Of a DNA stretch of 64,000 nucleotides, positions 46,074-54,329 are shown piece after piece. This DNA comes from Cupriavidus sp. D39 (GTDB lineage: Bacteria; Pseudomonadota; Gammaproteobacteria; Burkholderiales; Burkholderiaceae). Within the stretch, counting starts at the first letter, position 1. Each line of letters starts with the position of its first letter. The notes beneath the pieces were generated by a model. It saw nothing but the letters and a program-made list of their open reading frames with translations. It was not told where the DNA came from and ran no database searches. A program made the translations under genes and the position numbers. The stretch covers positions 62,001 through 126,000 of the forward strand of contig NZ_JAPNLE010000007.1 of assembly GCF_026627925.1 (NCBI RefSeq), given 5' to 3'.

Positions 46074-46892
46074 ATGACGGGTCAGTTTCACGACATTCTG
46101 ACGGCAAGCAGTTACAGCGACAGCCGCAGCTATAAGCTAGCGTTCCACGGATATCGGGGAGTGTGGCAACAGGAACTTGGCCGCGCTAGCAACACATCCT
46201 TGAGCGCGAACATGGGAATACCCGTTGAGCGTGTTCCTCTCGCGGAGAAGGCCTGCTTCTTCGACACCGTCGTTCTGCAGCGCATCCCCTCCACATCGAC
46301 CAGTCCGGTGCCCCCCGCAACGGTGTGGCCTGGCGTCGAGACACAAAGCACGCCCACCACTCCAGTCACACCCGCTAGGCAAGGCCTGACTGAGCGTCAA
46401 CAGGACGTGCTCACCCACTTGCTTGAAGGGCTGCCAAATAAGCTCATCGCGCGCCGCTTAGGCCTGACGGTAAACACCGTCAAGGAACATGTCTCTGCCA
46501 TCTTGCAGCGCCTTGGCGCACGCTCACGAACTCAGCTGCTATCGGGGATGAAGCCATTCCGCGCGCATGAGGTGCATGCCGGCAATGCCGCCAACTCGGC
46601 GGCGCATGATCAACCCGCCGGCGCCGCACTCAGCAGCACCCCAATCAAGCCGGAGGAGCTCGGCCTCACGAGCCGCCAGGGTACCGTATTACGCCATTTG
46701 CTCGACGGGCTATCCAACAAGGCGATCGCACAGCGCCTGGGATTGACGGAGAACACCGTCAAGGAACACGTTTCGGCGATCCTGGAACGGCGTGGCGCGC
46801 GTACTCGCATGCAGTTGATATCGCACATGAGGCAGGTCTTCACACCTCCGCCCGCTTCGGAGTCGGATAGCGACTGCCAGCAGGCCAGCTGA
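46074..46892 (+). CDS. tandem-HTH LuxR-family DNA-binding protein
   Basis: A 272-residue protein with two LuxR/GerE-type helix-turn-helix domains. The first is near residues 102-165 (GLTERQQDVLTHLLEGLPNK, then LIARRLGLTVNTVKEHVSAI); the second is near residues 195-258 (GLTSRQGTVLRHLLDGLSNK, then AIAQRLGLTENTVKEHVSAI). They are joined by about 30 residues of Ala/Pro-rich linker. No response-regulator receiver or autoinducer domain is present; the N-terminal 95 residues are unrecognised and end in a Pro/Thr-rich linker. The repeated domain suggests internal duplication and binding to two adjacent half-sites. No obvious partner gene. Confidence 0.85.
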   Translation: MTGQFHDILTASSYSDSRSYKLAFHGYRGVWQQELGRASNTSLSANMGIPVERVPLAEKACFFDTVVLQRIPSTSTSPVPPATVWPGVETQSTPTTPVTPARQGLTERQQDVLTHLLEGLPNKLIARRLGLTVNTVKEHVSAILQRLGARSRTQLLSGMKPFRAHEVHAGNAANSAAHDQPAGAALSSTPIKPEELGLTSRQGTVLRHLLDGLSNKAIAQRLGLTENTVKEHVSAILERRGARTRMQLISHMRQVFTPPPASESDSDCQQAS

Positions 46893-46896
46893 GGCG

Positions 46897-47343
46897 CTAC
46901 ACTTCGCAGCCGTCGCCTTCGGGGGATCTGGAAACCGTCCCGTTTAGCTTGGCGTTGTATGCGCGATAGGCTCGCTTCCGAGGCGCGCTGTTCGCTGTGA
47001 TCGCCTCAATATCGAGCACCGTTCGGTAGCCGGCCGCGGAAGTCGTTCGCCGCGCTATCACGCACTTAACGCCTTGTTTGGCGGCTTCGGCAGCATCCAG
47101 CACCGCGCGAGCATTCCCCGGATCAAGCAGGAACGTTGCCTGCAGAGCACGCGCGAGCTGCTGTGCAGCAAGACGCTGTGGCGCCGAAAAGCGTTGCCCG
47201 GCAATCCACGCGTCGACATCGTCGCGGATCCCATTGGCCTCCGCGTCCAGCCCTCGTATGTCTTCGTCTTCCAGGCCGGCGCCGGCGACGACACACACTG
47301 CAGCTAAGGCGGCCGCGGCTACGATAGATTGCCAAACTTGCAC
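46897..47343 (-). CDS. exported 148-residue protein of unknown function
   Basis: The N-terminus (MQVWQSIVAAAALAAVCVVA, then GAG) is a signal peptide. The mature part is helical and contains two cysteines (VKCVIARRTT and GDGCEV) that could pair in the periplasm. No domain is recognised. It ends four bases from the convergent tandem-HTH gene. Confidence 0.65.
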   Translation of the reverse strand: MQVWQSIVAAAALAAVCVVAGAGLEDEDIRGLDAEANGIRDDVDAWIAGQRFSAPQRLAAQQLARALQATFLLDPGNARAVLDAAEAAKQGVKCVIARRTTSAAGYRTVLDIEAITANSAPRKRAYRAYNAKLNGTVSRSPEGDGCEV

Positions 47344-47415
47344 CGTGTATCTCCCACAAGCGCCCGTGCGACAGAAGCGGCGACCAGCGTTGGTAGTGCG
47401 GCCGCCTGGGAGAGC

Positions 47416-48045
47416 TCAATTGACTAGCAGCTGCGAAACTGGCAATCCCGAAGACCAATCGACCTTGCGCAGGTAGTCCGGTCTCTGACAAGCCGTCACC
47501 AGTCTCTCGATCCCTGCGGCCTCCAGCCAACAACCGAGTGCCTTCCCTAGTTCATCGAACGCCAGCGGATCGCCCGGTGCGTCGAAGCCAATCAGGCAAA
47601 AGACCTGTCCCGTATCGTCGTTGTCCGCCCAGTCGATCCCATGGGCCAAAAGGCTCTGAACGGTCGACGTCACGAGCGCATCGCTGATCAGGTCGCTCAG
47701 ATAGATCCCGACCGTTTCCGCCTCCTTTCTCAAGTGAGGCAACTCAAGATAGGGGTCGGCTTTGAGATAGCCCAGAATCGCCAGGGTGGCCCCGTCGCCG
47801 TCATTGTCCTGGGAGTGATCGACCACCAGCATCCCCCATTCGGTCCGGAGTGCACGCCGCGGGCGAAGCGCATCGTCCAATTGCCCAAAGTCGTCGCCGC
47901 CTTCGACGGCTGCCTTGGCCCTTGCAACGCCAATGACATATTCCGGCAACGACGTCAGCGGCCAGTTCTCCAGCGCCTCTGGGCCGATGCCCTTTGCCAG
48001 GATTCCGGCAACCTCTTCGGCCGAGTATTCGCGGTCCTCTCGCAT
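47416..48045 (-). CDS. unrecognised 209-residue cytoplasmic protein
   Basis: A clean frame starting MREDREYSAEEVAGILAKGI with GGAGAAGG just upstream, which decides the start over a longer TTG form. It is acidic, with no signal peptide or membrane segment, and has the helical segments EYVIGVARAKAAVEGGDDFG and AFDELGKALGCWLEAAGIER. It lies between the exported protein and the recombinase gene, all leftward. No family is recognised. Confidence 0.65.
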   Translation of the reverse strand: MREDREYSAEEVAGILAKGIGPEALENWPLTSLPEYVIGVARAKAAVEGGDDFGQLDDALRPRRALRTEWGMLVVDHSQDNDGDGATLAILGYLKADPYLELPHLRKEAETVGIYLSDLISDALVTSTVQSLLAHGIDWADNDDTGQVFCLIGFDAPGDPLAFDELGKALGCWLEAAGIERLVTACQRPDYLRKVDWSSGLPVSQLLVN

Positions 48046-48072
48046 TTCCTTCTCCAAGTTGATCGGCGACGA

Positions 48073-49217
48073 TCAGTCGCCAGCGGGTGATCGATGGCTC
48101 GGGGCCTTCGCCAAGATGCGGTACAACGCCTGCCGTGAGATCCCCAGCTTGGCCGCGGCAGCCTTCTTCTCCTGGCCGCAGCTATCCAGCGCAGCCCTGA
48201 CCTCCTCTCGTGACGGCGGTTGCCGGCGCGCCGGCGCATGCTTGCCCAGGTAAGCGTTGCTCTTGGATTCCCTGGAGTGGCCGGCGGCCTCAACAACCCG
48301 CTTCATCCCCTCACGGTGCAGGGCGTCCAAAGGCTTCGTTCCCCTTGGATCGCGGAAAATTCCCCGGTCACCCGGTGGTACAAGCCGTTGAGATATTGGT
48401 GCCGTAAGCCGTGCGAGGTGATCTGCAGCTCGCGCTTTGTCACCCCGTGGACCCTCAAGACGTAGTCATAGTGATTGCGCCACTGGTCTAGGCTGTACTC
48501 GATAGGAATCGTGGTGCCGCTCATGCTATTGGCCATCCGACATGCATCTTCGAGCAGCTTGTACTGCGCCTCGGTCTCGAGCTGCACCTTGCGTGGCCGC
48601 TTTGCTTTCGTTCCGTCGTCCACCCGCAACTGCCCATCTGCCGTTACTCGATGCGGCTTCAGCAGGAAGGACTCCTTTTTGCGAAGGCCGAAGGCGGCCT
48701 GAAGTCTCAATTGCGTCGCGACGTGCCGGTCGGACTGCTCGATCTTCCGCAACAGCCCATCGACATCTACCCCACTGGCGTCCCACGTCTTCTCAACCTC
48801 AGCAAAGTACGTGCGTCGGTAGTCATCAGGACGCTCAATGTAGTCGTCAAGCTTACCGACCAGGTTGTGCTTGCCCATCCAGGCGGCAATCGTCCGCAAG
48901 TACGTCAGCTTGTTCTCCACCGTCCCGGGCGCCTGCTTCAGCTCCAGCACCCATTTGCGCACAAGGTGCTCGATGTGCTTCTGCTTCAGGTTCCACGGAC
49001 TGGTCAACTTGTAGCCGTCTTCCCGCAACTCCCGGAACGAGGCCAGCAGGTTGATGACACGCCGATACTGGGTCTCAAACGACACCGGCTTGTCGCTCAA
49101 CCGATTTGGGCTGCGGATCTTCTTGAGGTGGTCGCCGGCGAGCAGCTTGAAGGCGTCGATAAAGGACGGCGGCAGGCCAGATCGCTCGGCGATGGCCGCG
49201 TAGTCGATTGTGATCAC
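48073..49217 (-). pseudogene. tyrosine recombinase (Integrase_1 type) with C-terminal HTH tail, frameshifted
   Basis: The first frame (49217 to about 48360) carries an N-terminal phage-integrase domain and the catalytic domain with QAAFGLRKKESFLLKP (first Arg) and ITSHGLRHQYLNGLYHRVTG (His-x-x-Arg). At an A4/C4 stretch (48355-48365) the frame breaks. The natural continuation in another frame holds the final box, AAGHSRESKSNAYLG, with the nucleophilic Tyr. After it comes a Fis-like helix-turn-helix (AAAKLGISRQALYRILAK), ending at 48073. The fusion of an HTH tail to the recombinase is unusual. Apart from the one shift all catalytic residues are present. Confidence 0.8.
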
Positions 49218-49232
49218 GCTGGCACTCCGAGG

Positions 49233-49475
49233 TCAGGGCTCGACGGGCGGATCCGTGCGGTCGCTGCGGCGACGCACCTCGATCTTCGCCTCGTGAAGCT
49301 CGAGGAACAGCGCACCCAGGAGCCCAACCAACAGCAGGGCGATCGCCGCAAGCTTTCCGGCCCGGTTGGGCCACAGCAAAAGGATCACCAATATGCCAAC
49401 GGCAATCACGGTGCACAGTGCCACCACCTGCTTGACCAGGTTGGTTCCGTTTCCGTCCCTTTCTCTACTTGCCAT
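49233..49475 (-). CDS. small two-helix membrane protein
   Basis: An 80-residue protein with two hydrophobic helices (VVALCTVIAVGILVILLLWP and LAAIALLLVGLLGALFLELH) between a short charged N-terminus and a basic tail. It lies 15 bases upstream of the recombinase gene in the same direction. Function is unknown; such proteins can be holin-like or stability factors. Confidence 0.65.
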   Translation of the reverse strand: MASRERDGNGTNLVKQVVALCTVIAVGILVILLLWPNRAGKLAAIALLLVGLLGALFLELHEAKIEVRRRSDRTDPPVEP

Positions 49476-49571
49476 CGAAAAATCCTGAGTACGTATGGGC
49501 GAAATGCCGTTAGTCGTCCGAGCTCCAGTCGCCGCTCGCCCCGCCGCCGTCGAACTGCCCGCCGTGACCAG

Positions 49572-49829
49572 TCACCTCGGCCGAGGCCCCAGCAGGGCGC
49601 TCGACCTCACTGGCGCTGGCGGAATCCGGCAGGCAGGCCCAACCGGCGTAGGTCGAGCCCACATCGTCCGCCGAACGTCAGGCTTCCCGACGAGGCCTCG
49701 CCCCACCCCGGGACTGCTGGCCCAGAGGCTTGATGCCGGCCTGCCCGCCCGGACGGCAGCGATTCGTGCCGCAATCGAGGGCGTGGGCTGGGCCACATCC
49801 GCGCCGTAGCGGAATCGGGTTCTCGCCAT
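49572..49829 (-). CDS. short frame downstream of the BRO-N gene, uncertain
   Basis: An 85-residue frame whose ATG lies one base after the BRO-N gene stop (TAAATG). The first 50 residues (MARTRFRYGADVAQPTPSIA, then ARIAAVRAGRPAS) are plausible. Later, a different frame has a Gly-rich tail (GHGGQFDGGGASGDWSSDD) ending near 49510, so a frameshift may also be present here. No family is recognised. Confidence 0.35.
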   Translation of the reverse strand: MARTRFRYGADVAQPTPSIAARIAAVRAGRPASSLWASSPGVGRGLVGKPDVRRTMWARPTPVGPACRIPPAPVRSSALLGPRPR

Positions 49830-50861
49830 TTAGAACTCGCTATGCCGGATTGAACCTGACGGAAGCGGTTCCTGCGATCGCAGCCCCGGCCTTGGCGCAA
49901 GCTGGACGCCTTCCCAGTGTCGTTCCTGTTCGTACGCCGTCATGCCCGTGCCCCAGGCCTTGGGCCGCGGCGCAGGATCTGGCTCCGGAATAAGCGCAGG
50001 GCTAAGCTGTGGCCGCCGAGGCTCCTCGCCATCAGGCACCAGTTGGCCCAGCGCCCAGTCGAAGAAAGCCTCGGCCTCTGGCTTGCAGGACCGGAGTATC
50101 AATCTCCGAAGGTTGTACTCGCTAAGGAAGGTGATCTCCTGCGTGCCGCTAATAGTCTGGGTGGCCTTGCGCACGATACCCGCCGCAGGCAGGCAATGTT
50201 GAGCAACCATCGCGCTGCTGTTCAGAACGCCGAGACATCGGGCAACATCAAGCGCGCAATACCACCGACGGCCCTCGGTATCTCGGAACCCGCGGACAAC
50301 CGCGCCAGCGCCGCCGAGTGGCAGAGGAGCAAACTCAACCTCGCCAGGATCAGAACTGCCTCGCCCCTCCCCGGTCGCTAGCCAGTTGTCCTCATGACGC
50401 ACAACGGCGAGGCATACATCGGCGGCTACGCCAGGACGTTCGACGCCCCCGTCTTCGCTCTCCCGCGCGGCCGAGATTCGCGCCTCTGGCCCGCGCTGGC
50501 GCGGCGCCAGGTCGTCAAGCACCCAGTCCAGATATGCGTCTGCCTCAACCTTCTTGCACCGCGCAACCAGCCTTCGCAAATTGCCTTCGCTGAGGTACAT
50601 GAGAGGCTCGCGCTTGCCACCGGTATCGGTGATCCGATGGCCAATTCCACCAGGCTCGCGACAAACACGCGTGATGGTCGCACGAAAATTCGTCAAACTG
50701 AGCGCACTCGCCGCGTCGATCGCGCAGTACCACTTTTCCCCCTGCGGGTCGATGAACCCGCGCACTGTCGCGCCCTGCCTCCCGAACGGAAGACGGCCTA
50801 CTGGCTCGTTCCCCGCTTCGTCTGTCGCGTTCAATAGTTGATCTTCAGGGAGCTGTCCCAT
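49830..50861 (-). CDS. protein with two tandem BRO-N domains
   Basis: A 343-residue protein. Two copies of the BRO family N-terminal (Bro-N) DNA-binding domain are present, at about residues 30-125 (TVRGFIDPQGEKWYCAIDAA, then MYLSEGNLRRLVARCKKVEA) and 175-275 (VVRGFRDTEGRRWYCALDVA, then TFLSEYNLRRLILRSCKPEA). Bro-N proteins are common in phages and plasmids as antirepressors. The start at 50861 is fixed by TTAGGAG upstream; the longer form overlaps the previous gene. It lies 13 bases after another BRO-N gene, giving three such domains in a row. No KilA-C or other effector domain is seen; the C-terminus is Pro-rich. Confidence 0.85.
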   Translation of the reverse strand: MGQLPEDQLLNATDEAGNEPVGRLPFGRQGATVRGFIDPQGEKWYCAIDAASALSLTNFRATITRVCREPGGIGHRITDTGGKREPLMYLSEGNLRRLVARCKKVEADAYLDWVLDDLAPRQRGPEARISAARESEDGGVERPGVAADVCLAVVRHEDNWLATGEGRGSSDPGEVEFAPLPLGGAGAVVRGFRDTEGRRWYCALDVARCLGVLNSSAMVAQHCLPAAGIVRKATQTISGTQEITFLSEYNLRRLILRSCKPEAEAFFDWALGQLVPDGEEPRRPQLSPALIPEPDPAPRPKAWGTGMTAYEQERHWEGVQLAPRPGLRSQEPLPSGSIRHSEF

Positions 50862-50874
50862 CGGCCACGCGCTC

Positions 50875-51633
50875 CTAAGCCGGCTGGTTGGCAAGTTGAA
50901 GCGCCACCAAGGCCTTCCAACCGCTCACGAGGATGTCGACCTTAGCTGCCTCGATGCCTAGCAGGTGCCCGATTTGCGCTGCTGTATTGCCCTTGTCGCG
51001 AAGCTCTGCGGCCTGCTTCATCTGCGCATGCCGCAGCTTCCGCGTGCTTTCCTGCCACTTTGCGAGATGCTCAAGCACCTTGACCTCGTGCTCCAGCTCG
51101 GCGATTCGCAGATCCTTCTCCTCCGCTTGAAGTCGGTACCGAATCGCATCCTGGCGGGCGAACGACAACTGAATTGGCAGCTTGCTCAGATCGGATAGCG
51201 CCTCCTCGAGATCTGGGCTCGCTGCGGGCAACTGCGGTGCTTTGCCTTCGTTCAACGTATACACGCCGCGCATCCGTAGCGCTGGTAACACCTCCCGCGT
51301 TACCCAGAGACGGAACGCCTTAGCTGCGGGCAGTTTGCACCCGAAGATGAGCAGGTACAAATTTGCTTCGTTCACAAACTGCAGCCTGCGGATGCCTCCG
51401 CTGGTGCTCGTGTCAAATTTCGTTACACCGCCATCATCCTCACAATGCGAACCGATGGCCATGCGGGAGTTGGCGTATCCGAGAACATCGCAGACATCGG
51501 TCGCACAAAACCAAGACTGCCCGTCCTTGTCAATCAAAGTGCGGACCGCATGTTCCTGATACATGAACTGGACTATGTCCTGTGGCCGCTTCGGCAGCCC
51601 CCCATCCCGGGCATCAAATACCCCATCATCCAT
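50875..51633 (-). CDS. BRO-N domain antirepressor-like protein
   Basis: A 252-residue protein with one N-terminal Bro-N domain at residues 25-120 (AVRTLIDKDGQSWFCATDVC, then DVLGYANSRMAIGSHCEDDG and QFVNEANLYLLIFGCKLPAA). A helical, coiled-coil-prone C-terminus follows (RLQAEEKDLRIAELEHEVKV), ending with an HTH-like stretch (AAQIGHLLGIEAAKVDILVS). The start follows GGGAGG at 51640. It is the first gene of the leftward BRO pair. Confidence 0.87.
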   Translation of the reverse strand: MDDGVFDARDGGLPKRPQDIVQFMYQEHAVRTLIDKDGQSWFCATDVCDVLGYANSRMAIGSHCEDDGGVTKFDTSTSGGIRRLQFVNEANLYLLIFGCKLPAAKAFRLWVTREVLPALRMRGVYTLNEGKAPQLPAASPDLEEALSDLSKLPIQLSFARQDAIRYRLQAEEKDLRIAELEHEVKVLEHLAKWQESTRKLRHAQMKQAAELRDKGNTAAQIGHLLGIEAAKVDILVSGWKALVALQLANQPA

Positions 51634-52484
51634 ACGAAACCTCCCTTCCAGAGCCGCTAGGAGCGTGTAATTCCACTAGCCCGCCTAGTGCGCCGAACGG
51701 CGCGCCACCCAATATTTATACAACGAAATTCTGGGCGAGCCGAAACCAAATTCGCTTGGATTTCCGATCCCATTCGGCGTCACCCAAATAAACCAAACAG
51801 CTCCGTCCTTTAGCGATTCCGCCGATGAGCCAGGCGCGTGGAGCAACGCAACCTGACCGTCGCAGCAACGTCTCCGTCACCGCTCCCACGCGCCCTACCG
51901 CTGGCCGTGGATTCTGATGGGCATTCTGTGCAGGCTGCCTTGGGCCTGTGTTGTCGGCTGAACCGCCGGGTGATTCCCATGCGGCCACCCCGTATGACCT
52001 CGCCATCCAGCCGCATCGCATCGGGCTTCGTGACCAGTGTCCCCGCCTCCTGGCGATCGGGATGTGTGTGTATTCGGTGTGCCGTTAGGCGTGTCCGTGT
52101 CCGGAGAAACTCTGTCTCATCCAGATGCATTTGCTAAAACAGACCGCTAAGCCAAGTGGTATCGCGTGTCCGGTGTCCTCAGTATTGGCAACCACAGGGC
52201 GCACCAGCTAATGAAAAGAAGCCAGTCACCGAAGGAATCGGACACGAATGTGCCGACCAACGACGAACTGGCTTTTTGGGAGGCACGCTGCGCGCAACGG
52301 GCGCAGGGCAATGCCTTGATCTAGGGACTACTGCTGATGACGCTCAGCAACGTTGAATTCGGGGCCCGACGTACGTTAGGCGTACGTCAATGATCGCGCA
52401 TTTCAAGTCCTTGTGGAGTTCGAAACGTGCTGTTTTTTGATGAGTAATTGCTTTTGACCAGGTGGCATCGATAGGAAAAAATAT
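51634..52484. other. long region upstream of the partition locus, possible decayed gene
   Basis: About 850 bases. Minus-strand frames 51810-52130 (MHLDETEFLRTRTRLTAHRI) and 51716-52021 (ending SCLVYLGDAEWDRKSKRIWF) look like two parts of one leftward gene broken by a frameshift, but no family is recognised. The right part is AT-rich and leads into the repeats of the partition locus. Confidence 0.35.
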
Positions 52485-52590
52485 TGCTCCGAGCATGCTC
52501 CGAACATGATCACTTAATTAGCAGTTCGTACTTCATTAGACACTCCATTTTTGCTTAATTTTTAAGCATGCTCCGAGCATGCTCCGAACA
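52485..52590. repeat. paired repeats upstream of parR, probable centromere/operator
   Basis: A 22-bp sequence beginning TGCTCCGAGCATGCTCCG occurs at 52485-52506 and again, exactly, at 52569-52590. Each copy contains two 7-bp GCTCCGA units 11 bp apart, about one helical turn. The second copy abuts the ribosome binding site of the small gene upstream of the actin-like gene. This is the layout expected of a parC centromere that also serves as operator. Confidence 0.7.
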
Positions 52591-52600
52591 AGGAGAAAGC

Positions 52601-52843
52601 ATGAAGAAAACCGATTCGATTTGCGTCGAAATCTGCATTAGTCCAAACGATGGCCCCTTGCACAACAGGCTGAAACAGTATCCAGGCTACGCTGGCAGCC
52701 GCGAGCGCGCGCAGTACGTCAAGTCACTGCTCATTCGCGCCTTCGAGACCCTGGAGCAAACTCCATACAGCGCCGTTTTGTCGGTGCATTCGCCAGTTGC
52801 GGCGAGCCAAACCGCATCCAGAATCGGGAAGCACGAATTTTAA
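52601..52843 (+). CDS. ParR-like small partition adaptor
   Basis: An 80-residue protein starting MKKTDSICVEICISPNDGPL after AAGGAGAAAGC. The segment PLHNRLKQYPGYAGSRERAQ, then YVKSLLIRAFETLE suits a ribbon-helix-helix adaptor of actin-type partition systems. It lies between the centromere-like repeats and the actin-like gene (12 bases apart), the standard order of type II par loci. The assignment rests on context and fold pattern rather than strong similarity. Confidence 0.6.
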   Translation: MKKTDSICVEICISPNDGPLHNRLKQYPGYAGSRERAQYVKSLLIRAFETLEQTPYSAVLSVHSPVAASQTASRIGKHEF

Positions 52844-52855
52844 GGAGAAGGGTAT

Positions 52856-53893
52856 ATGTCGACTCACAACGGCGCCCGCTTTGCGGTAGGGATGGATGTT
52901 GGCTTTGGAAACCTGAAGACTTGCTGGGGCGATGGCGAACTGATGTACCCCGCACGGACCAAGTCAGAGGGCGCTGCGCATAGGGGAGATTCGCATCGTC
53001 TGAATCGCAAGGAACATACCTTGGACGAGGTACGGGTTACCGTCGACGGGCAAACCTACCTCGTTGGCCCAGACACGCATCTCCACACCTGGGAACCGAT
53101 GGTCGCGGACGATTTCTGCAACCGTCCGGGGTACAAAGCGCAGGTGATCGGCGGCCTCTATTACATGTTTCGAAAGACCGGCGTTCTTCGCCGCACTATC
53201 CCGGTTCTGGTCCTCGGCCTTCCGGTTTCGACCTTTAAGATCCACCGCGATCAGCTGCTCGATCAGTATCAGCACAAGGCACTCACCGTCCCGGTCCCGA
53301 GCTCGCTGCAGGGTACTTACGGAAGGGAGGTGATGGTCAGGGTCGAAGAGGTCAACATCCTCCCGCAACCGGTCGGCAGTCTGATCGCCTGGTCCGTGGA
53401 CGAAGGACAAGATCGAAGTCGCGAGATTCAGGACGACCGCAACAACCTTACGATTGACCCTGGCGCCCGCACGTTCGATTGGTACGCCTCAAGAGGAACA
53501 AAGCCGGTCTACGACGAGTCCGGCGCAATTCCAGGTGGGGTGACATCGATCGTCTACTCGCTGGCCGACTACATGACCAAGGCGCTGGGAACCTACATTG
53601 ATTATCGGACAGCCGAGATGTGCCTGTCGCGCCAGCAGTTGTCCGTTGTTGGACTAGGTAGTGTCGACATGCAGCCGTTCCATGTGCGAGCCAAGGAACT
53701 GGTCGACGAAATGGTTGACGGGTTCATGAACCGCATTAGGTCCTCTACGTTCGACAACGTGCTCCTCACCGGGGGCGGCCTGGGTCTGTTTGAGGAAGCG
53801 CTTCGCAAGCGTTTCCCGCCGGACGATATCCGCAAGGTTTCGAATCCGATCATGGCGAATGCTCGCGGCTACTACCGCTGGGGGATCTCCTGA
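52856..53893 (+). CDS. actin-like plasmid segregation ATPase (ParM/StbA; possibly PRTRC protein D)
   Basis: A 345-residue actin/Hsp70-fold protein. Phosphate 1: VGMDVGFGNLKTCWGDG at residues 11-27. Phosphate 2: LTIDPGARTFDWY. Adenosine motif: NVLLTGGGLGLFEEAL near the C-terminus. ParM-type proteins form filaments that push plasmid copies apart via ParR bound to parC. The length and the StbA-like features also fit the 'PRTRC protein D' grouping. The start follows GGAGAAGGG. With the upstream ParR-like gene and repeats this forms one partition locus, separate from the ParA operon at the right end of the window. Confidence 0.85.
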   Translation: MSTHNGARFAVGMDVGFGNLKTCWGDGELMYPARTKSEGAAHRGDSHRLNRKEHTLDEVRVTVDGQTYLVGPDTHLHTWEPMVADDFCNRPGYKAQVIGGLYYMFRKTGVLRRTIPVLVLGLPVSTFKIHRDQLLDQYQHKALTVPVPSSLQGTYGREVMVRVEEVNILPQPVGSLIAWSVDEGQDRSREIQDDRNNLTIDPGARTFDWYASRGTKPVYDESGAIPGGVTSIVYSLADYMTKALGTYIDYRTAEMCLSRQQLSVVGLGSVDMQPFHVRAKELVDEMVDGFMNRIRSSTFDNVLLTGGGLGLFEEALRKRFPPDDIRKVSNPIMANARGYYRWGIS

Positions 53894-53925
53894 GCGATAG
53901 CCGCGGCCGCCCCGCCAAGGCCAAG

Positions 53926-53961
53926 GATTCCGGCAAATAGTTGGCCAATTATTCGCCAGAA
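53926..53961. repeat. hairpin repeat, copy 1
   Basis: GATTCCGGCAAATAGTTGGC followed by CAATT, then TATTCGCCAGAAT: a dyad (ATTCCGGC against GCCAGAAT, one mismatch) around an inner palindrome TTGGCCAA. The first 25 bases recur exactly at 54191-54215. It lies about 30 bases after the actin-like gene stop. Confidence 0.7.
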
Positions 53962-54190
53962 TCGCCCGCATCAGGCAAGCAGAACGCGGTTGCGCTGGCC
54001 TCGAGCAAGTTGCCCACGTGGACAACTTTTGGCATGCTAACTCACTGATTCTATTGGGGACGAGTTTTCACAGCGGCGAAAAGATTGCTCAAATTTGGCC
54101 GATGTCAGATAGACTAGTGCACCATTTCGTCCAGGTTTCGGTGCTCTCGGCATATTCGCGCCGGCATATACTATCTCTATGCTGCATGTA
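53951..54190. other. region between the two hairpin repeats
   Basis: No gene. It holds a near-perfect 22-bp palindrome at 54007-54028 (half-site AAGTTGCCCAC, one mismatched pair) centred on CACGTG, a possible regulator site. Confidence 0.45.
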
Positions 54191-54226
54191 GATTCCGGCA
54201 AATAGTTGGCCAATTTTTTGCCGGAA
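54191..54226. repeat. hairpin repeat, copy 2
   Basis: Same 25-base start as copy 1, followed by TTTTGCCGGAAT. Here the outer arms ATTCCGGC and GCCGGAAT are fully complementary, again around TTGGCCAA. The two copies are 265 bases apart in direct orientation. Confidence 0.7.
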
Positions 54227-54329
54227 TTCGGCTCGCCCCAAGGCCTTAGCGGTGGGAGTATTCTCCCCGCGGAACATTGTGCGCAGCTATCGATGCCGAG
54301 ACGGTGCAGTCTCGCCTTAAACTATCCGG

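Noticed and set aside
49495..49809. Plus-strand 104-codon frame
   Set aside because: Low-complexity Pro/Arg/Ala content and no ribosome binding site; it lies opposite a better minus-strand candidate.
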